64,000 nt of DNA, taken from positions 1,531,999 to 1,595,998 of the forward strand of contig JADCRB010000012.1 of the NCBI GenBank assembly GCA_021464245.1, read 5' to 3'. The stretch is from Carallia brachiata. Its lineage: Eukaryota; Streptophyta; Magnoliopsida; Malpighiales; Rhizophoraceae. Of this stretch, positions 23,088-37,300 are shown piece by piece. A program made the translations under genes and the position numbers. Numbering within the stretch: the stretch's first letter is position 1; each line of letters opens with the position of its first letter. Below the pieces are notes generated by a model. It saw only the letters and a program-made list of their open reading frames with translations. It had not been told where the DNA came from and did not search any database.

Positions 23088-25054
23088 TAATATTATAAAT
23101 GGATAGCTGAGAGAAAATATCTCCTTATTTCACTCTTCAAAAAGTAACTGAGAGAAAATTTTCCCTTTTTTCACTCCCCAAATTTAATGAAAAAAAAACA
23201 AATTACCATTGTTAAGAAAAATAACAATGTTAAATGTGCTGCAACTTCATTACATGTTAGATATTTAACAAAGAATCACTTTCTTAACCTCCCCATATCA
23301 CTCTACCAGCCTCCCCAGTAATCTTTTTCTCTACCAAGCTTAATAGTAATGAACAAGAGTTTGAATTTTTGATTAATTTAACTTTTTTTCCTTACTTGAT
23401 TTAGCTGCCCTTTAGGCACCCCACACATACCTTCAAATGGGAAATCTTCAATAGCATGGAAGCTTGAGGAGAGATGTTCAATCCAATGGCACGTTGCAAA
23501 TCTTGAGCGTGGTTATGAGACAAGAAAAAGGTTATGGTATACATATGTTTCCGCGCATTAGCAACTGGAAATTTTGCTTTTGGAAGCTCGAGGAAATCAA
23601 TCAGTCAAAGGTTTATTAAAGAGACAAGAAAAAGTTTGAGCCTAAGTCAAAAGTCGTGAAAAAATGCTTTGAAGATTCAACCATGGAAACATACGGCAAC
23701 TACTGTGGAATCTAAAAGGCCAGCAAAGAAAGAAGATACAGTTCTTGCATTGATCTAGCCTAAGACCACATTCAAAGATGAAGAAAAAGAGGTGCTAACT
23801 CATGCGACGAAAATTGAATGAACAGGATTAAGTGACAGAGTATTTCGATTTTAAAAGGTTAATTCATATTGTAATGATAAGACTAATCAATCTTGAGAGA
23901 CCAACTCCAATAAAACTAAACTGACACATAAGAAACTGAAAGAATCAATTAAGAAGAAAGAAACATATCAAATGTTAAAGGCTAAATATCATTTTACATG
24001 CAACCTGGCTCTCAATTGTCTCTCTCCAAAATGGAAGGTCCAAATATTCTGCAACCTCTCTCAGCCAGTATTTCTCCTCAATTATCATATTTTTGCACGT
24101 TTTTTTATGTACAATGAGAAAAAAAAAATGATACCATCTAGCTGGGCCAACCTATTGAATACTCTTCTGTTTTGGGCAAAAGCCCCAATTTACATACTTA
24201 AAAAGTGATATTCTTCCTTAATCTATGCAATTACGGCCATAGTTAAACCTCCTTAATTGCTGTCACCAAACGTGGATAATTGCAATCACAATTTATATGC
24301 AATCAATGCCAAATTAACAACCGAAATTAAGAGCCTAAATGAAAGGACCACTTTTTGGGTCACAAAAGTTGAGAAAATGAAGGAATTGTTAATCTGTGCA
24401 ATTAATGTCAAATTAATGACAATAATTAGTTTGCAATAATAGTATTACCTTAAAAAATTAAATTAGGGAAATAATTCTAATAAATATTTAATTTTATCAA
24501 ACTATCCTCTCCATAAAAATTGAGCTATATAAACTATCATCCCTAACCAATTCATTAATGCTATTTATCAAAAACTTCTACTTTAATATTTCGTTCCCAA
24601 TTTCTATTTCAATCTTTCATTTTGCCTTTTTCCTGTTTCATGATTCTACATCTTCCATTTCTTCCGTTCCCAAATTTTCTAAACAACTGAAATTTCTCTT
24701 AATTTGTCTCTCATATTTTAAGGGAAAAAAAAAAAACATATCTTTGTAACTTGCCTTTGTCTTCCCTTAAGCATAGGACGAAGACTCTCCAAAAATATTT
24801 GAAATGCTAAATGTTTTAATTATGATATAATTTAATATACAAAAACCAATAATTCTTTTATTATAACTTTTAAATACTTGATGCCCTCAATTGTTAATTC
24901 TTTATGTTTTTCACCTCAAGTCTTTCAAAGAATTTTCTCTATCTCATATCATTTTTTGAATTAAAGTCAAATTCTTAATAATGCAATCATAAAATATTTT
25001 GAAATTCTCTAAAATATTTTGATAAAAATATATATTGCGCGGATTAAATTCTAG
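23083..25054 (+). mobile_element. Helitron-like element 2, adjoining element 1
   Basis: It starts with TCTAGTAATATTATAAAT, similar to the presumed 5' end of element 1, overlapping that element's CTAG terminus. It ends in TTCTAG at 25,049-25,054 followed by T. The pre-terminal hairpin is decayed: GCGCGG at 25,037-25,042 remains but its partner arm is not seen. The interior (23,400-24,400) contains scattered open frames I do not recognise. A third, truncated 5'-like stretch (CTGAGAGAAACTTTTTC) occurs near 25,199. Confidence 0.5.
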
Positions 25055-25931
25055 TTTATTTATAAGTGCATCCCTAGCTGTAACCTTATGCTTTTCTTCA
25101 CTATGCAGTTAACAACTCTTTGCAAAATGCAATCCCGTGAATTGTAAAAGGTGTCTGATTCTTAGGTTACAATTCATATAATAATGTTATAAAAAAAAAC
25201 TGAGAGAAACTTTTTCTTAATCTTTACTTAATAATAAATGCATTTTTCTACTTGTTATATATTCCATAACTCTTTTTGTGGCTGATCATTTTTTAAAGTG
25301 CTTGGATTGAGGCTTATTTAAATCCTCATAGCTGAATTGCTACCAAAAGGCGTTTCACATTCTACTACAATGTTTCTTCTTCTTCTTTTTTCTTTTTTTT
25401 GGTTGGTTCCTTTTGTGAAGCACAACATATATATTTGAATTTCGATATTGTGTTGTAAAGGGGTTTGATTTGAAGCTGCCTTCAACTCGTGCAAATCAGT
25501 AATACAACGGCGGCCATTCCTTGGAGCACTTGTGCTCAACAGTAGTTCCTGTTTGTTCACAATTATGCTTGTGTGCAGAAACATTAGATACTAGATGTTT
25601 GCAAGTTTTTTGTTTCATTGAATAAGATGATATTAAAGGCATTTTCTTGTAATGTAGCATATTCCAGATGATCAATATTGTGAATACTGCAGCTCCGGTC
25701 AAAGTAATCATAGAGCTCTGCATCATGTCAATTAATGGAATAATGGATACCAAGGTAACTTCTTGCCAATGGTAATGCTACGCGTGAATGATTGCAGGCA
25801 ACTTCATTTCTTTTTTTTTTTTTTTCGGAAAAAAGTTAGATGGAGAGACGCTGGTTGTCAAATTTCGTCCACACGCGTTTTGTTTATGTAATTATGAATA
25901 TTTTTTGTGTACCTGTAACGATAAAAAGTTT
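25055..25931. other. Intergenic DNA with an unassigned short frame
   Basis: A minus-strand frame at 25,496-25,753 encodes 85 aa with one hydrophobic segment (MITLTGAAVFTILIIW) followed by a Cys/His/Lys-rich tail. I do not recognise it and it may be chance. No other feature was found. Confidence 0.3.
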
Positions 25932-27278
25932 TATAAAAAAATATTACTATTTTTTTCGTTTCATATTTTTTAATTATACTTGTATAAAAAAAATTCACGG
26001 TTATATAAAATAAGCATATGTGAACACAGCGTAGAAAACAATATTTGCCCATATAAAGGTCAATTTGATCCACCACGTTTTACGTTATTTTAAATTTCAT
26101 CCATAACGTTTTTTGTGTTAAATTTGGTCCATAACGTTACGTCCGTTAGTCTAATTTAGTCCTCCATCTATGACGCCGTTAACCCTGTTGACGTGGCATG
26201 ACGGAGTTTGACACGTCATCAATTTTTCTACGTCAGCATATCACGTCAACATTTGTTGCTGACGTAGCATAGGTATAAAGGCTAATTTGACCCACAATGT
26301 TTCAACTTATATTAAATTTCACCCATAACGTTTTTTTTTTGGTTAAAATTGGTTCATAACGTTATATATTTTAGTCTAATTTGATTTTTTCGTACATAAC
26401 GTCGTTAACTTCGTTGATGTAGCGTGAAAGAATTTGACACGTCATTAATTTTTTTCCAAAGAGATGGCTCCGTACGGGCAATGCTAATTGTGGTTGGAGG
26501 CGGCGGCGATAGTTTAACGAGGAAATAGTGATAACAACAGAAAAAAAATTGAAAAATAAAGATAATAATGACTTTTGTTGAATTTTATTAATTTATTTTT
26601 TTTGCTAAAAAAACAAAGGTATTCAAGTGGATATATATTTATATATTTTAGTTTTTTTATTTTGTTTGAATTTACAGAGCGTGATTTTCAGTATAAATAT
26701 TTGGTTTGGATTTTAAAATTTTACTATAAATGTGATATGTTGACATAGACGAAAATTATTGATCTGTCATACTCTGTCGCATCATATTTACTGAGTTAAC
26801 GACGTTATGTACGAAAAGATCAAATTAAACTAAAAGATTTAACGTTATGAACCAATTTTAACAAAAAAAAAAGTTATGGGTGAAATTTAAAATAAGCTGA
26901 AATCTTGTTGGTCAAATTAGCCTTTATACTATGTCACGTCAGTAACAGATGTTGACGTGACATGCTGACGTGGAAAAATTGATGACGTGTCAAACTCTGT
27001 CATGCCACGTCATCAGAGTTAATGGCGTTATGCACGGAAAGACCAAATTAGACTAACGGACGTAACGTTATGGACCAAATTTAACAAAAAAAATCGTTAT
27101 GGGTGAAATTTAAAATAAAGTAAAACATGGCAGATCAAATTGACCTTTATTCCTATAAAAAAGTATTACTATTTTTTTCGTTTCATAATTTTTAATTATG
27201 CTTGTATAAAAAAAATTCACGGTTATATAAAATAAGCATATGTGAACACAGTGTGGAAAACAACATTTGTCTATATAA
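25932..27278. mobile_element. Large palindromic (foldback/MULE-like) element with flanking direct repeats
   Basis: Arms of about 400 bp, 26,055-26,460 and about 26,740-27,148, are inverted copies with ends AAAGGTCAATTTGATC and GATCAAATTGACCTTT. Each arm is two tandem, diverged units of about 210 bp that both begin AAAGGYYAATTTGAYCC and contain GACACGTCAT and CATAACG motifs. A unique core of about 280 bp lies between. A 122-bp direct repeat flanks the palindrome, at 25,932-26,053 and 27,154-27,278. No transposase coding is seen. Confidence 0.8.
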
Positions 27279-28344
27279 TGGATCCTTTTATTTTAATGTT
27301 GGAAATGTACATGTAATTTTTCAAATGATAAATCAGTTGAGGCATATGAAAGAACTACTTCCTTACTGAAATAAAAGCAGGTTTTCTTCCTCTCTGCTTG
27401 CAACCCTGTGTACCAATTTCAGATGGGCATTGCTTCTCAAAGTAACGCATATATAAACAGAAAGGAAAAATTAACAAATATATCTAGTTCTAACGCCTAC
27501 TACAATTCCCACAGGCCCAAATTACTGCAAAATAACAATATTTCAGCATTCAAGACAAGCAAAATCATCGGCCTTATCCAAAAAACAACATAAATGTGAA
27601 TTAACCATTGTCATTACAATCAACTGAAAAAGCATATGATTCGCTAATGCTGAACTAGATGATCTAGCCTATTTTACCCACGAAAAGAACTTAGACAACT
27701 AATTACATTTTCATCTGAATTTGGGGATGGATGTGTACTAAGAACTCCACATAGGAGAGACCACTAGTCGGAACCTTGTCTTCAACCAAGTATGACAAAA
27801 ACGACGTTCCTGCCACAGATTACGAATATCAACAAATTACGAATATCTTGATCCTTAATTGAAGGGCTAGGCAGGCAAGACAAATTCCAACCATAGATTC
27901 TCTAGAATAACCAATGGCACGCCTCATTGATGCGTTCACAGTCTAGGCTAACTGCAGGCGCTAGGTTTGTATGGTAAATTAATATACAGCCGCCAGATGC
28001 CATTTTAGTCAACATGGTTAATATATAATTCAATTGATATCTACTTCTAATTAATCGTGAAATAAAAATAACGGACTCCATAAGTTCTTGAACTGGGCTA
28101 ACAAAACACTGCAACCCAACACTTTAGGTGAATAAAAAGGCCTAGATATGGATTGGCTGGCATAAAATCGAGGCAGGGAATGTACCTTAGTGCCATGGAA
28201 AAATATGAAGGGGAGCGTTAGCAATTTCACAAGGATTAATTTGGTTTATCTTTTATAAAGCCCAAATGTGTTGGCAGTCAAGCAGGACTAATACTTCCCC
28301 AACTCGTATTAAAATGGTAGTTCGATTAACTGACCTGATAGATC
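27279..28344. other. 3' flank of Sec24 copy 2
   Basis: The region lies downstream of the premature stop of Sec24 copy 2 on the minus strand. The conserved Sec24 C-terminus (family LFFSYMVED and VEFLVQVHRQI) was sought here and not found. Otherwise AT-rich, with no recognised gene. Confidence 0.5.
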
Positions 28345-31300
28345 TCATTTCTTGCATAACTTTAAGCTGCAAGAACAATATGATGAAACAAGAATTAAAC
28401 ACACAAATTTGATCGTCTGTTATAATTAAAATAGCTAAATAAAAGACGATTCATACCGCAGGTGAGAACATCTTCGGCGTCGTCTCTTATTCACAATGTC
28501 ATTCAACTTCTTTGACAAAGGATTGTCGCATTGCTCGAGCACAAACTAAGCACACACAAATAATTAGTTTCAAAATTAACAACTGAATAGACAATATCAG
28601 CAAGGAAAAGGCACATTTTCTTACACACACCAAGCACATAAATCCACATGTTCATATGCTTTATAAACATACAAACTTAACACTGAAGTATGCCTCATGA
28701 GGAGAAATTTATATAAGGAACTGAATAAGCATGCAAGGCCATCGGTTCCTCTTTTTGATTTACGTGGTTATTCTAAGAGAAAAACAAAATTTTTTTCATG
28801 ACAAAATTGAAACTTGACCCACCCTCCAACGCACCTACAATGTCGTGAAAGCCATATAATTTTCCACTAAATTGGCTCTCGAACAAACTGCTCTCTCAAG
28901 GTTAAAATTGAAAAGTGAGCCTTGGTGTAACAGCCACTATGACTTGATTATGGGTTAGAGTCACAAAAATATTCTCTTTGCATAAAAAAGGATAAGTCTA
29001 CATACTGACCAAACTTTACAAAAAAAAAAAGTAAGAATCTTGTGCGCTAGTGCCCTTTTCTCTTGAAAACTCGAAGGTAATTCTATTTAAAAAGAATTTT
29101 TTTTTCCGGCCTTGAACCCCCTCTCCGGCACATGTTAAAGCTACAACCATAACTTGAAGGTTGATTGCCTCCAGACTCCAGTCAACGCTCAGACATAAAT
29201 TATCCTCAATCAACACTTACAACACCGAGGAGGAAGGGCCCAAAAGAGGATACATTATAATTACCTGAGCGGGAATTTCATCCATTAGGGTTTTTCCAAA
29301 CAGTTGGCGAATGATATTTGGGTCAACCGAGCTCCCAACGTAGATTAAACAATCTTGACCATTTTCAAGAAGATAAATTCCGTCATCGCTCACATGTTCG
29401 CTTGAAAGCGGAATCGTTTGAGGAATAAGAGATCCATTTCCTTCCTGTCAACAAGTAGAGCATTAGTATTGGAATTAGAAATAAACTCAATGAATTTCAT
29501 ACACCAAGTAATAAAATAGTTCATGCCTGTGAATCAAGGTCGTGGATACCAATCATTCTAGGGTACGCGGGGGAATAGCTAAAGGAGCAGAAACTGATGA
29601 AACATAATTGATCCAAAATGAACGATCATCTATTCTTCCATCGGTTCTCAATCCCGTACTTTTAATTGATGCTGAAAAGAAAACGAAAAAGAAAAAAATG
29701 AATCTTTATCATATGCCATCTTCATAAAATTTGTTTCAACACTTTACTAATGCACATTCAAAGTACTGAACGTGCAAATGGATAAACATGCCTCATTACA
29801 TGCCTATGGCACGTATAACAACAGAAAATAAGCACCAAAGTGAGTAACCTAGCTTCAAAATTTCGGAAATAATTGATACTCAAACTAAAAAGCTACGGTT
29901 ACAGGGGCTGCAGGGAAGGGGAGTTGTTTTTATTGAATTCATATATCAAATTGCATGCTTTCAACACAGAAAGCCTTTCTGCTTGAAATTTTTGGGTGCT
30001 GTTTCAGATTAATAGCCAGAGGACTGGGTAAATCAGACTAATTTGCGGGCAAACTATTCAGTTTTATACCATAAAAGCCAATAAATACACATTGAGTTCA
30101 AAATATTCAGATTAATAGCCAGAGGACTGGGTAAGTCAGACTAATTTGCTGGCATCAAACTATTCAGTTTTATACCATAAAAGCCAATAAATAAACTTTG
30201 AGTTCAAAATATACAGGCACTATTAGGTTTATAAGCACAGACCACCTTCTAGAATACAGCACAAAGCAAGTTGTGGAACAGAAGGTACCAATGGTATGAA
30301 GAGGGAGAAGTTTGAGTGCCTCTGGAAGAATAAGTTGCCCTGATGATGACACCGTTGCACAAAATTTACGATATGACAGTGAAATGTTTATCCAGAAATT
30401 TGTCACTTGTTCTCGAACATGAAGGGGCGGGGTGGAAGGAACTTCATTCGCTGCTACAAAGGACAATTACATTGAAGGAAAGTCAGCCTCAAACCAAACT
30501 TCAATGCAGACATGCTGTAATAGAAATATAAAAATGAGTTAAAATATAAAACATGGATATCGATGAACAAACTGTTTCTTTTTTGTTTTTTTTCTTTTTT
30601 GGGATTTGGGGGGGGGAGGAGGGGGGGGCGTTGGGGGTGGGAAGACAGACAAACGGATGGACAATAATTATACTTCAAAAAAACTCCAAGGTAAACCTCA
30701 AGGAAATTTTTGGAAATTCTAGCGTAGTTCTGCCCTAAAAACTCAAATCACCGAATCCCAAAACTTACAGTAGACAAGATGACAAACAGACTAGAGGCAG
30801 CACAAAACTTAGAAAGAAACAAATTGTTGTTAAAAAGCATGTCATACTTCCAAAACATAAGCAATTTGAATGTCAGAAATTGAAATAATCACTGATCGCT
30901 TGTGGAACAATTTTATATGGGATGTAAACACGAAGAACTGAAGTATTAAAGACAGATCACATTTGGAACAAATATAACACGCTGCAATCAAGACAACAAG
31001 TTGAAAATGTGGAGAGCTAAATCAGTACCTTGCTTTAAGAAGCATACAAAATGCGTGTCCAAGTCAGCCATCCGGAACAAATTGCTTAAATTTTTTGTGC
31101 AGGGCAATGATAAAGTTGAAACACGAATTCTCCTTTGGCCGTACACAGTAGTGTACAGGAAGGCAAACTGAAAAATGAAGCAAAGAAATTTTTTTTTTTT
31201 TAAAAAAGGAATCATAGGAAATCATCTATCTAGAAAGTAGAAATTTCCACTGCAAATCATAGCAAATTTAAATCTTCAACTTCTATTCACATTACGATGG

Positions 31301-34300
31301 AAGGTTGGCACCAGTTACAATGCATTAACTTGGACAAAAACTTGCATGATAAGCATGTCAATGCAATCAAGTACCAAATCCATGTACCATAAACACAAAC
31401 GACAAAACTGCGTCTCTTTCAACCTGCACCCCACTACCCCTTCCTTGGTTTTGATTTTCCTCCTCTTTTTTTGCTCATGGCAGCTAAATATTTACACTCA
31501 GATATCATAACCAATCCAATTATTTATGCAAAAAATTACTCAACCCAAAAACCTAAGCTTTGGTGAGCCTGTTGGAGTGAAAGTACAGACAAGGACAGGC
31601 TTGTCATATCTTGCACTAAAACTGAATTCAGTAATGACAAATTAGGGTTGCAAAATATGAACATGTGCCGAGTTTAGTGTCAGGTTCTAATACTTAACTA
31701 TGAAGCCAATCAACCCAAACACTTGAATTGCTGGAAAAGCTAAAAGACAGATTTATACAATCACTCTCTAACATTATTTTGAATGTCCATTGAATTGTTC
31801 TGTTATGAAAAGCTATAAACAATCTTATTGAAACAGCGTTTACGTGTAATTCATTTAGGGGGTCCTTAATCCTATCCACTATCGTCATATGCCCTCCTCC
31901 TCCAGGACACCCAACTGCCATGTGTTAAACCTGTATCTCTCTTTCAAGAATCCCAAGGTCAATTATGTCCAAGTTGATTTACTTGCCTAAAATTTTCTTC
32001 TTTTTTGGCACATCTAAAGAAAAAGAAAATTTCCTTTTTTCAACTATCACAAATTAAGTTGAAAAAAAGGTCCTTCAATAGAAGAACATGGAGGCGAAAA
32101 CGGCTTGTAGACAAAAGTGAAGTCATGAGAGGAGCAAAGTAGGATTTGATCATTGTCAGGTTACATAAATGCAAAGCATCTACAGCCAAGCGAGGGGCAG
32201 GAATGTCCACGCATTTTTTAAAGAGAGTTGCTCAAGACAAAATAAAAAATTTCTGGCACAATTAAACAACTACAGCCACAGAGCTAAGAGCTACATAGAT
32301 ATGAAGGGTCCAAGAGACGAAAGTGATTCACAAAGATTCAGCATGGCTTCAAAAGAGGTAGATAAGAGGAGTGCAAGATTGGTATTTAAATGGAAGGGCA
32401 TCAAAGAAGTCTGAAGGTTTCATCAGCAGTTGACACTAAGCAAATATGGATAAACAGAAATCGGTCACAGGCCTGTCACATAAATTGCTTGTCCACCTAT
32501 AAAATTTGAGGCCTTGTTTGCATTACTTTATCAAGTTTCTATTGGTATAGTGTAAAAACTCAAAGGACAAGAAGAAAGCAAATGCAGCCAAAAAGAAGGA
32601 TCAAATTCATAAGCAGAGAATGCCAAAAGCATAATAGGTACCTGAAATGCACACTTTGAGCCATCCTGCAACTTATCATCATGTTTTAGCGCCACCATAA
32701 TAGTTTTGTCACAATCAATCTGCAAGGCAAAAATGTGTTGTTACTAAGCAAAGCTCATTCTTCTACTCAGACAGGAGCTTGTTCAAGTGGGTTCCTGGCC
32801 CTTTCCCAAGTTTTGATGAGTGCCTTGTGAACATGATTTTAGATTTGGTCTGATGACTATGTATACAAAAAAAAAAAAAAAAAACTTAAAACATATTGGT
32901 AAAATTTTTTTATTTTTGAATGTTTTGGACTTTATGAGCTGGTAGCACATTGAAAATCAACTTTAGGCACCGGCAAACAACACAATAAAAATCTATTAGT
33001 TTGTGTAAGCATATACAAACCCCAGGTAGATCCACATCTGTTGGAATGCGCTTGCAAAAGTTCCCGTGGTATTCTTGAACTTGAATGCCCTTTGATGAGA
33101 AAAGGCAAATGCAGTTGAAAGCATTGTCCAATGTTGAGAAAATAAAACCAGTCTATTACAAGAAATATTCGACAAACTCAGTTACAGAAATAAGAATACC
33201 TCGCTGCATTCGACGTGCTTCACTGCCTCAAAACCTTGAGGCCCCGTCACATTCCATCTTAGATCGTTGTAAAGTTTTGGAGGCTCAGACAGAGCAGAGT
33301 ATGGGTAATAGTAGTAAACCTGAAACAGTTTAAATTAAAACCTAAAATGAGCCAACCGGGGATGAAACCTAAAACTGGTACAACAAAGAGCTGTGAACAC
33401 TGGACTAGGTGTCTGTGAAAGGCAACATATTATGCTGGTTCATATTATAGATCGCGTAATGTGAATACAAACATATTTTAAACCATCTGTGGCACTACCA
33501 TGAAGACTACCCACCCAGCTTAGCTCCAAGAAAAAGAAAGTGGCAATATTCTCACAAGGTTTCCAGCATGAGAGACTAACACAAGCACCCAACTCACAAC
33601 ACCCCAAACAATATAAGCTCTTCAAAAAATAATTGTTGGAACTAACTTCAACATTACTAAATGATTGGGAACAAGTTTTCCTTGTTTGGAGATGTGTGAC
33701 ATTGGGTTCAATACATCTTCAACAACTAAACAATTTAATGTAGCCATGAAAAGTAATGGGCAGGCCTGAATGAGCTTGAGAACTTAAGTCTGATATCACT
33801 TCATGATTCAAAACAAGAGAGCCAAACATTATCAGGAATTGCAGGTACCAGAGAGAGATATGATGAGAAAGAGAAAGGATAAGAAGATAATGTGCAAGAA
33901 AGTATCACATGAACGTGAGAGGAGCAGAGTCACAAGGACAACAAATCAGGGGAACAAAAAAAAAAATCTATACCAAATGTTTTTGTCATTCTAAAAACAA
34001 AAAATAATGCACAATTGATACTTTTCGCGTCAATCGGAAATGTCACATTCTCAGGCAAGATAATTCAGGAGTCAAATATTTTGTATTTGTAAATACCTGC
34101 CCTCCAGTTGTCTTCGGGATGACTGAGATAGAAGCAATGTTCACATACCACTTAGTGATGAACATATCAACACAGACCTGGACCCAATGCCAAAAAGGAA
34201 AGAAGCTTATTCAAATCACAATCACTGCCTGTAATGAAACATGCTCTACCAGATCTTGATTAGGAGTAGCAGGAGTAATTGGATGGCTACCTGATACTCA

Positions 34301-37300
34301 GCAAATTCAATTGCCATTTCCTTCAGCGTTTTGTCTGCTGGTTGAAGTAATTTATGGGCTTCCTGCAATTCAACAAAGAAGAAATAATCTGATACAGAAT
34401 CACAAGGCCCTTGTCTTGAAGACTCATAGCTTCTGCAGCTCACTATTAAGAGAGGATATAAACACACAGTTAACAGACACTTGAACTTGAAATAACTATG
34501 AGATCTAGTAATTCACTAACTAAAAGGGTACTTTTCCTTTACTCTTATAAATTTGTCCAGGCGAAGTGAAATTAAATCCAAAGCATCAGAATGACAGAGC
34601 AGATGTAACACATCATATGGTGAAGGCAATCATCAAAGAGATGCATTCAATAGAAGCGAGGATAACAGACTAACAGTTAATTTTGCCAGACACAAGAACA
34701 AGAAAGGGAAAGTGAGCCCAAGCAATCTATTTGAAAAAAAAAATTCCATGTCTTTGAATTCTTAATAGAAACTCTCCGTAAGTTTCCAGTGGGAAGATTT
34801 GACAATTTTTATTTCAGCTTGGTAATTTCACATTGCCAAAAATTTGAGTAGTATAACCAATCAACGTGGAATCAAAAAATGCACTTCAAAGAAATTTTGG
34901 AGGCACCAAAGAAAGGGCATGTAAAAAAAAAAAAAAAGTCACCATGGTTCATAAAGGCTGAAAATATGTAAAAGTATGTTTGTACTTGACAGTCAGAAAT
35001 GATAGACTAGCCTAGATTAAGACATCCATAGGCAAGAAAATCTAGCACAGACAATCTCCGCAGTATGCACCAATAAGATAATCTTCATTAGTTATTGTCT
35101 CAAGCATACTGCCAACTCAAGGACGTAAACCCGTGTGTCCTTACCTTCTCCCCTGCAGAGACATTACTTCTTCCCTCTGCCTCTCTAGCAGAAAGGGCTC
35201 CAATGCCAACTGATGGTAAGACTGAAAAATAAAAAATACTTCAGATTGTTTTAGTACATGAAAGAAAAGGGCCAAGTAGATTGTAATTTCTGTTGGGATA
35301 ATTAATTAACAAAAAGTCGAAAGTGGTAGAAGACAATGATAAACTTGAGCGCTTAAAAGCATAAAGCAGCAACCTCAAAAACTAATACATGGTCTACAAC
35401 TACATAAAGAAAAAATATAACCATGATTTGAGCAAAGAGATCAGTAAGTCACCTGACTGAAATACCAGAGGCTTTCTTCCAGTGCTCTTGATTGCCATGA
35501 AAGCTGCCTGCAAAAAGAGTAAACAGTAAAACTCAATTTTTAGACATGTCTTTTTCGCATGTAAATATAATATATTAATTCAAATGCATGAGTTCTTCAA
35601 ACATATACTTGAATTACCCAAAGTGATCAGAGATACACAGCATCGGAGAAGATTCCCAACAAAGGAACAAAACATAATCTAGCCAAGGTTCGTTTTAAAA
35701 AATATATATATACCAACAAATACACATTTAAATTTTGCTTCATTCTGACTCCAAAAGCCACAATTAGAATGACAAGCTTAATCACTCCCTCTAAGCTCTT
35801 TACGCATCTGCTACTATTTTGCTACATGGATGTTAAAATTTAAGCACTATTAATAAAAAGTAACTTCAAACAGAACACCGTACCTTAATTGCAGGACCAA
35901 GAGCTGATTCAGCTGTCCTACTACTCTGAAACATCGGTGGAATGCTTTCCAGTGGCAGCTCTAAATGTTGACGGCACTAAATCAGCACAAAAATGCATCA
36001 TAAAAACACAGAACCATACAACATTGATACATACAGCACACAACTAACCAAACAACACTAACTCAAACATCAGTTCACCCATCAAAGAAATACCAAAGAG
36101 CTCTAGATATCTAACCTCGAGAAGTGGAACGATAACATCCGTTTGCAGAGGAGTGTACACATCTTTCACATCAGGAACAACAAGCATTAATGGCTGCAGA
36201 TGTGCATCATAGGTCAAAATCAGCCCTAAAACTTGACATGTCATTATCTACTAAGTATGACTTCAAAGAAACAAAATGCAATATGCAGAAAGTATGCGTT
36301 CCATATGAGAATCCATCGGGGAAAAAAACCAACATGCATTTCCCGAATAATAAATGTCAAATAGATGCCGAAACTTTAAAATAAGGCAATGTAACTATAT
36401 GTTTACCTGCTGTAATGCACATTTTAAATTGTAAAAATGAATTGTAGAATCAAAGGTTGCAATTCCCACCATTGTTCTTTGCCCTTCCTGAAAAATACGT
36501 TAATGGAGGTATCAACAGCTGAAATTACCTTGAAATTGACTAAATTTTCCATCGCATAACTGCAACGCAGAATATACTATAAAATTTGGCGAGAATATGC
36601 ATTTGAGATCAAGCTAAACTCATAAATGCAAGCTAATTAAACTTTGCATAATAGTAATAAAAAAATGAATCAATCTTAGTGACATCAAAGATGCAATGCA
36701 GGACTCAAGTACAAGATTATGCTATAAAGTCCTGTATATTTGTGACCGAACTCACTGGAAGGTCACCAATAACTTGATTGATTGAACTGCAAGCTGCCTC
36801 AGTTACACCAGTCTGTATAACATTTGTGGGTACATCAATAAGGAAGAAACACTCAGCTGGCATTGGATCACACGCCTGGAACAAGATAAAGGGCAAACAA
36901 TTACACATCCAGCGAACCAGAGAAGACACTAACAAGAAAATTAATAGAATACAGAAGAAAATTGAAAACAAAGTTAGAAAAAAAATTCTTTTTGCAGAAC
37001 AGCAAACCATATATTCTTTTGTAGCTACAAATTCAACCTTTCCCCTGCAGAGCTCAGGCCTTTCATCTGCATCTCTGCATCTACCATCTGGACCCAGATT
37101 GCAGTGGTAAACACAAGGAGACTCTTCAGTAAATCCTGCCAAGATATGCCAAATACTATAAAGTTGCCACCTTACAATAAGATTCAGCATGACCAAAATG
37201 GCAAGCATTAAAGGGCAAAAAACTGCAAATTGAAAATCTCATAAAGCCTTATTTTGTATCGAAACTACAACTGATTTCCCCAAAGATTTTACAACTCGAG

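Noticed and set aside
30601..30640. G-rich tract in a Sec24 intron as a G-quadruplex element
   Set aside because: The run is not kept as such in other copies that I can compare, and simple homopolymer slippage explains it.
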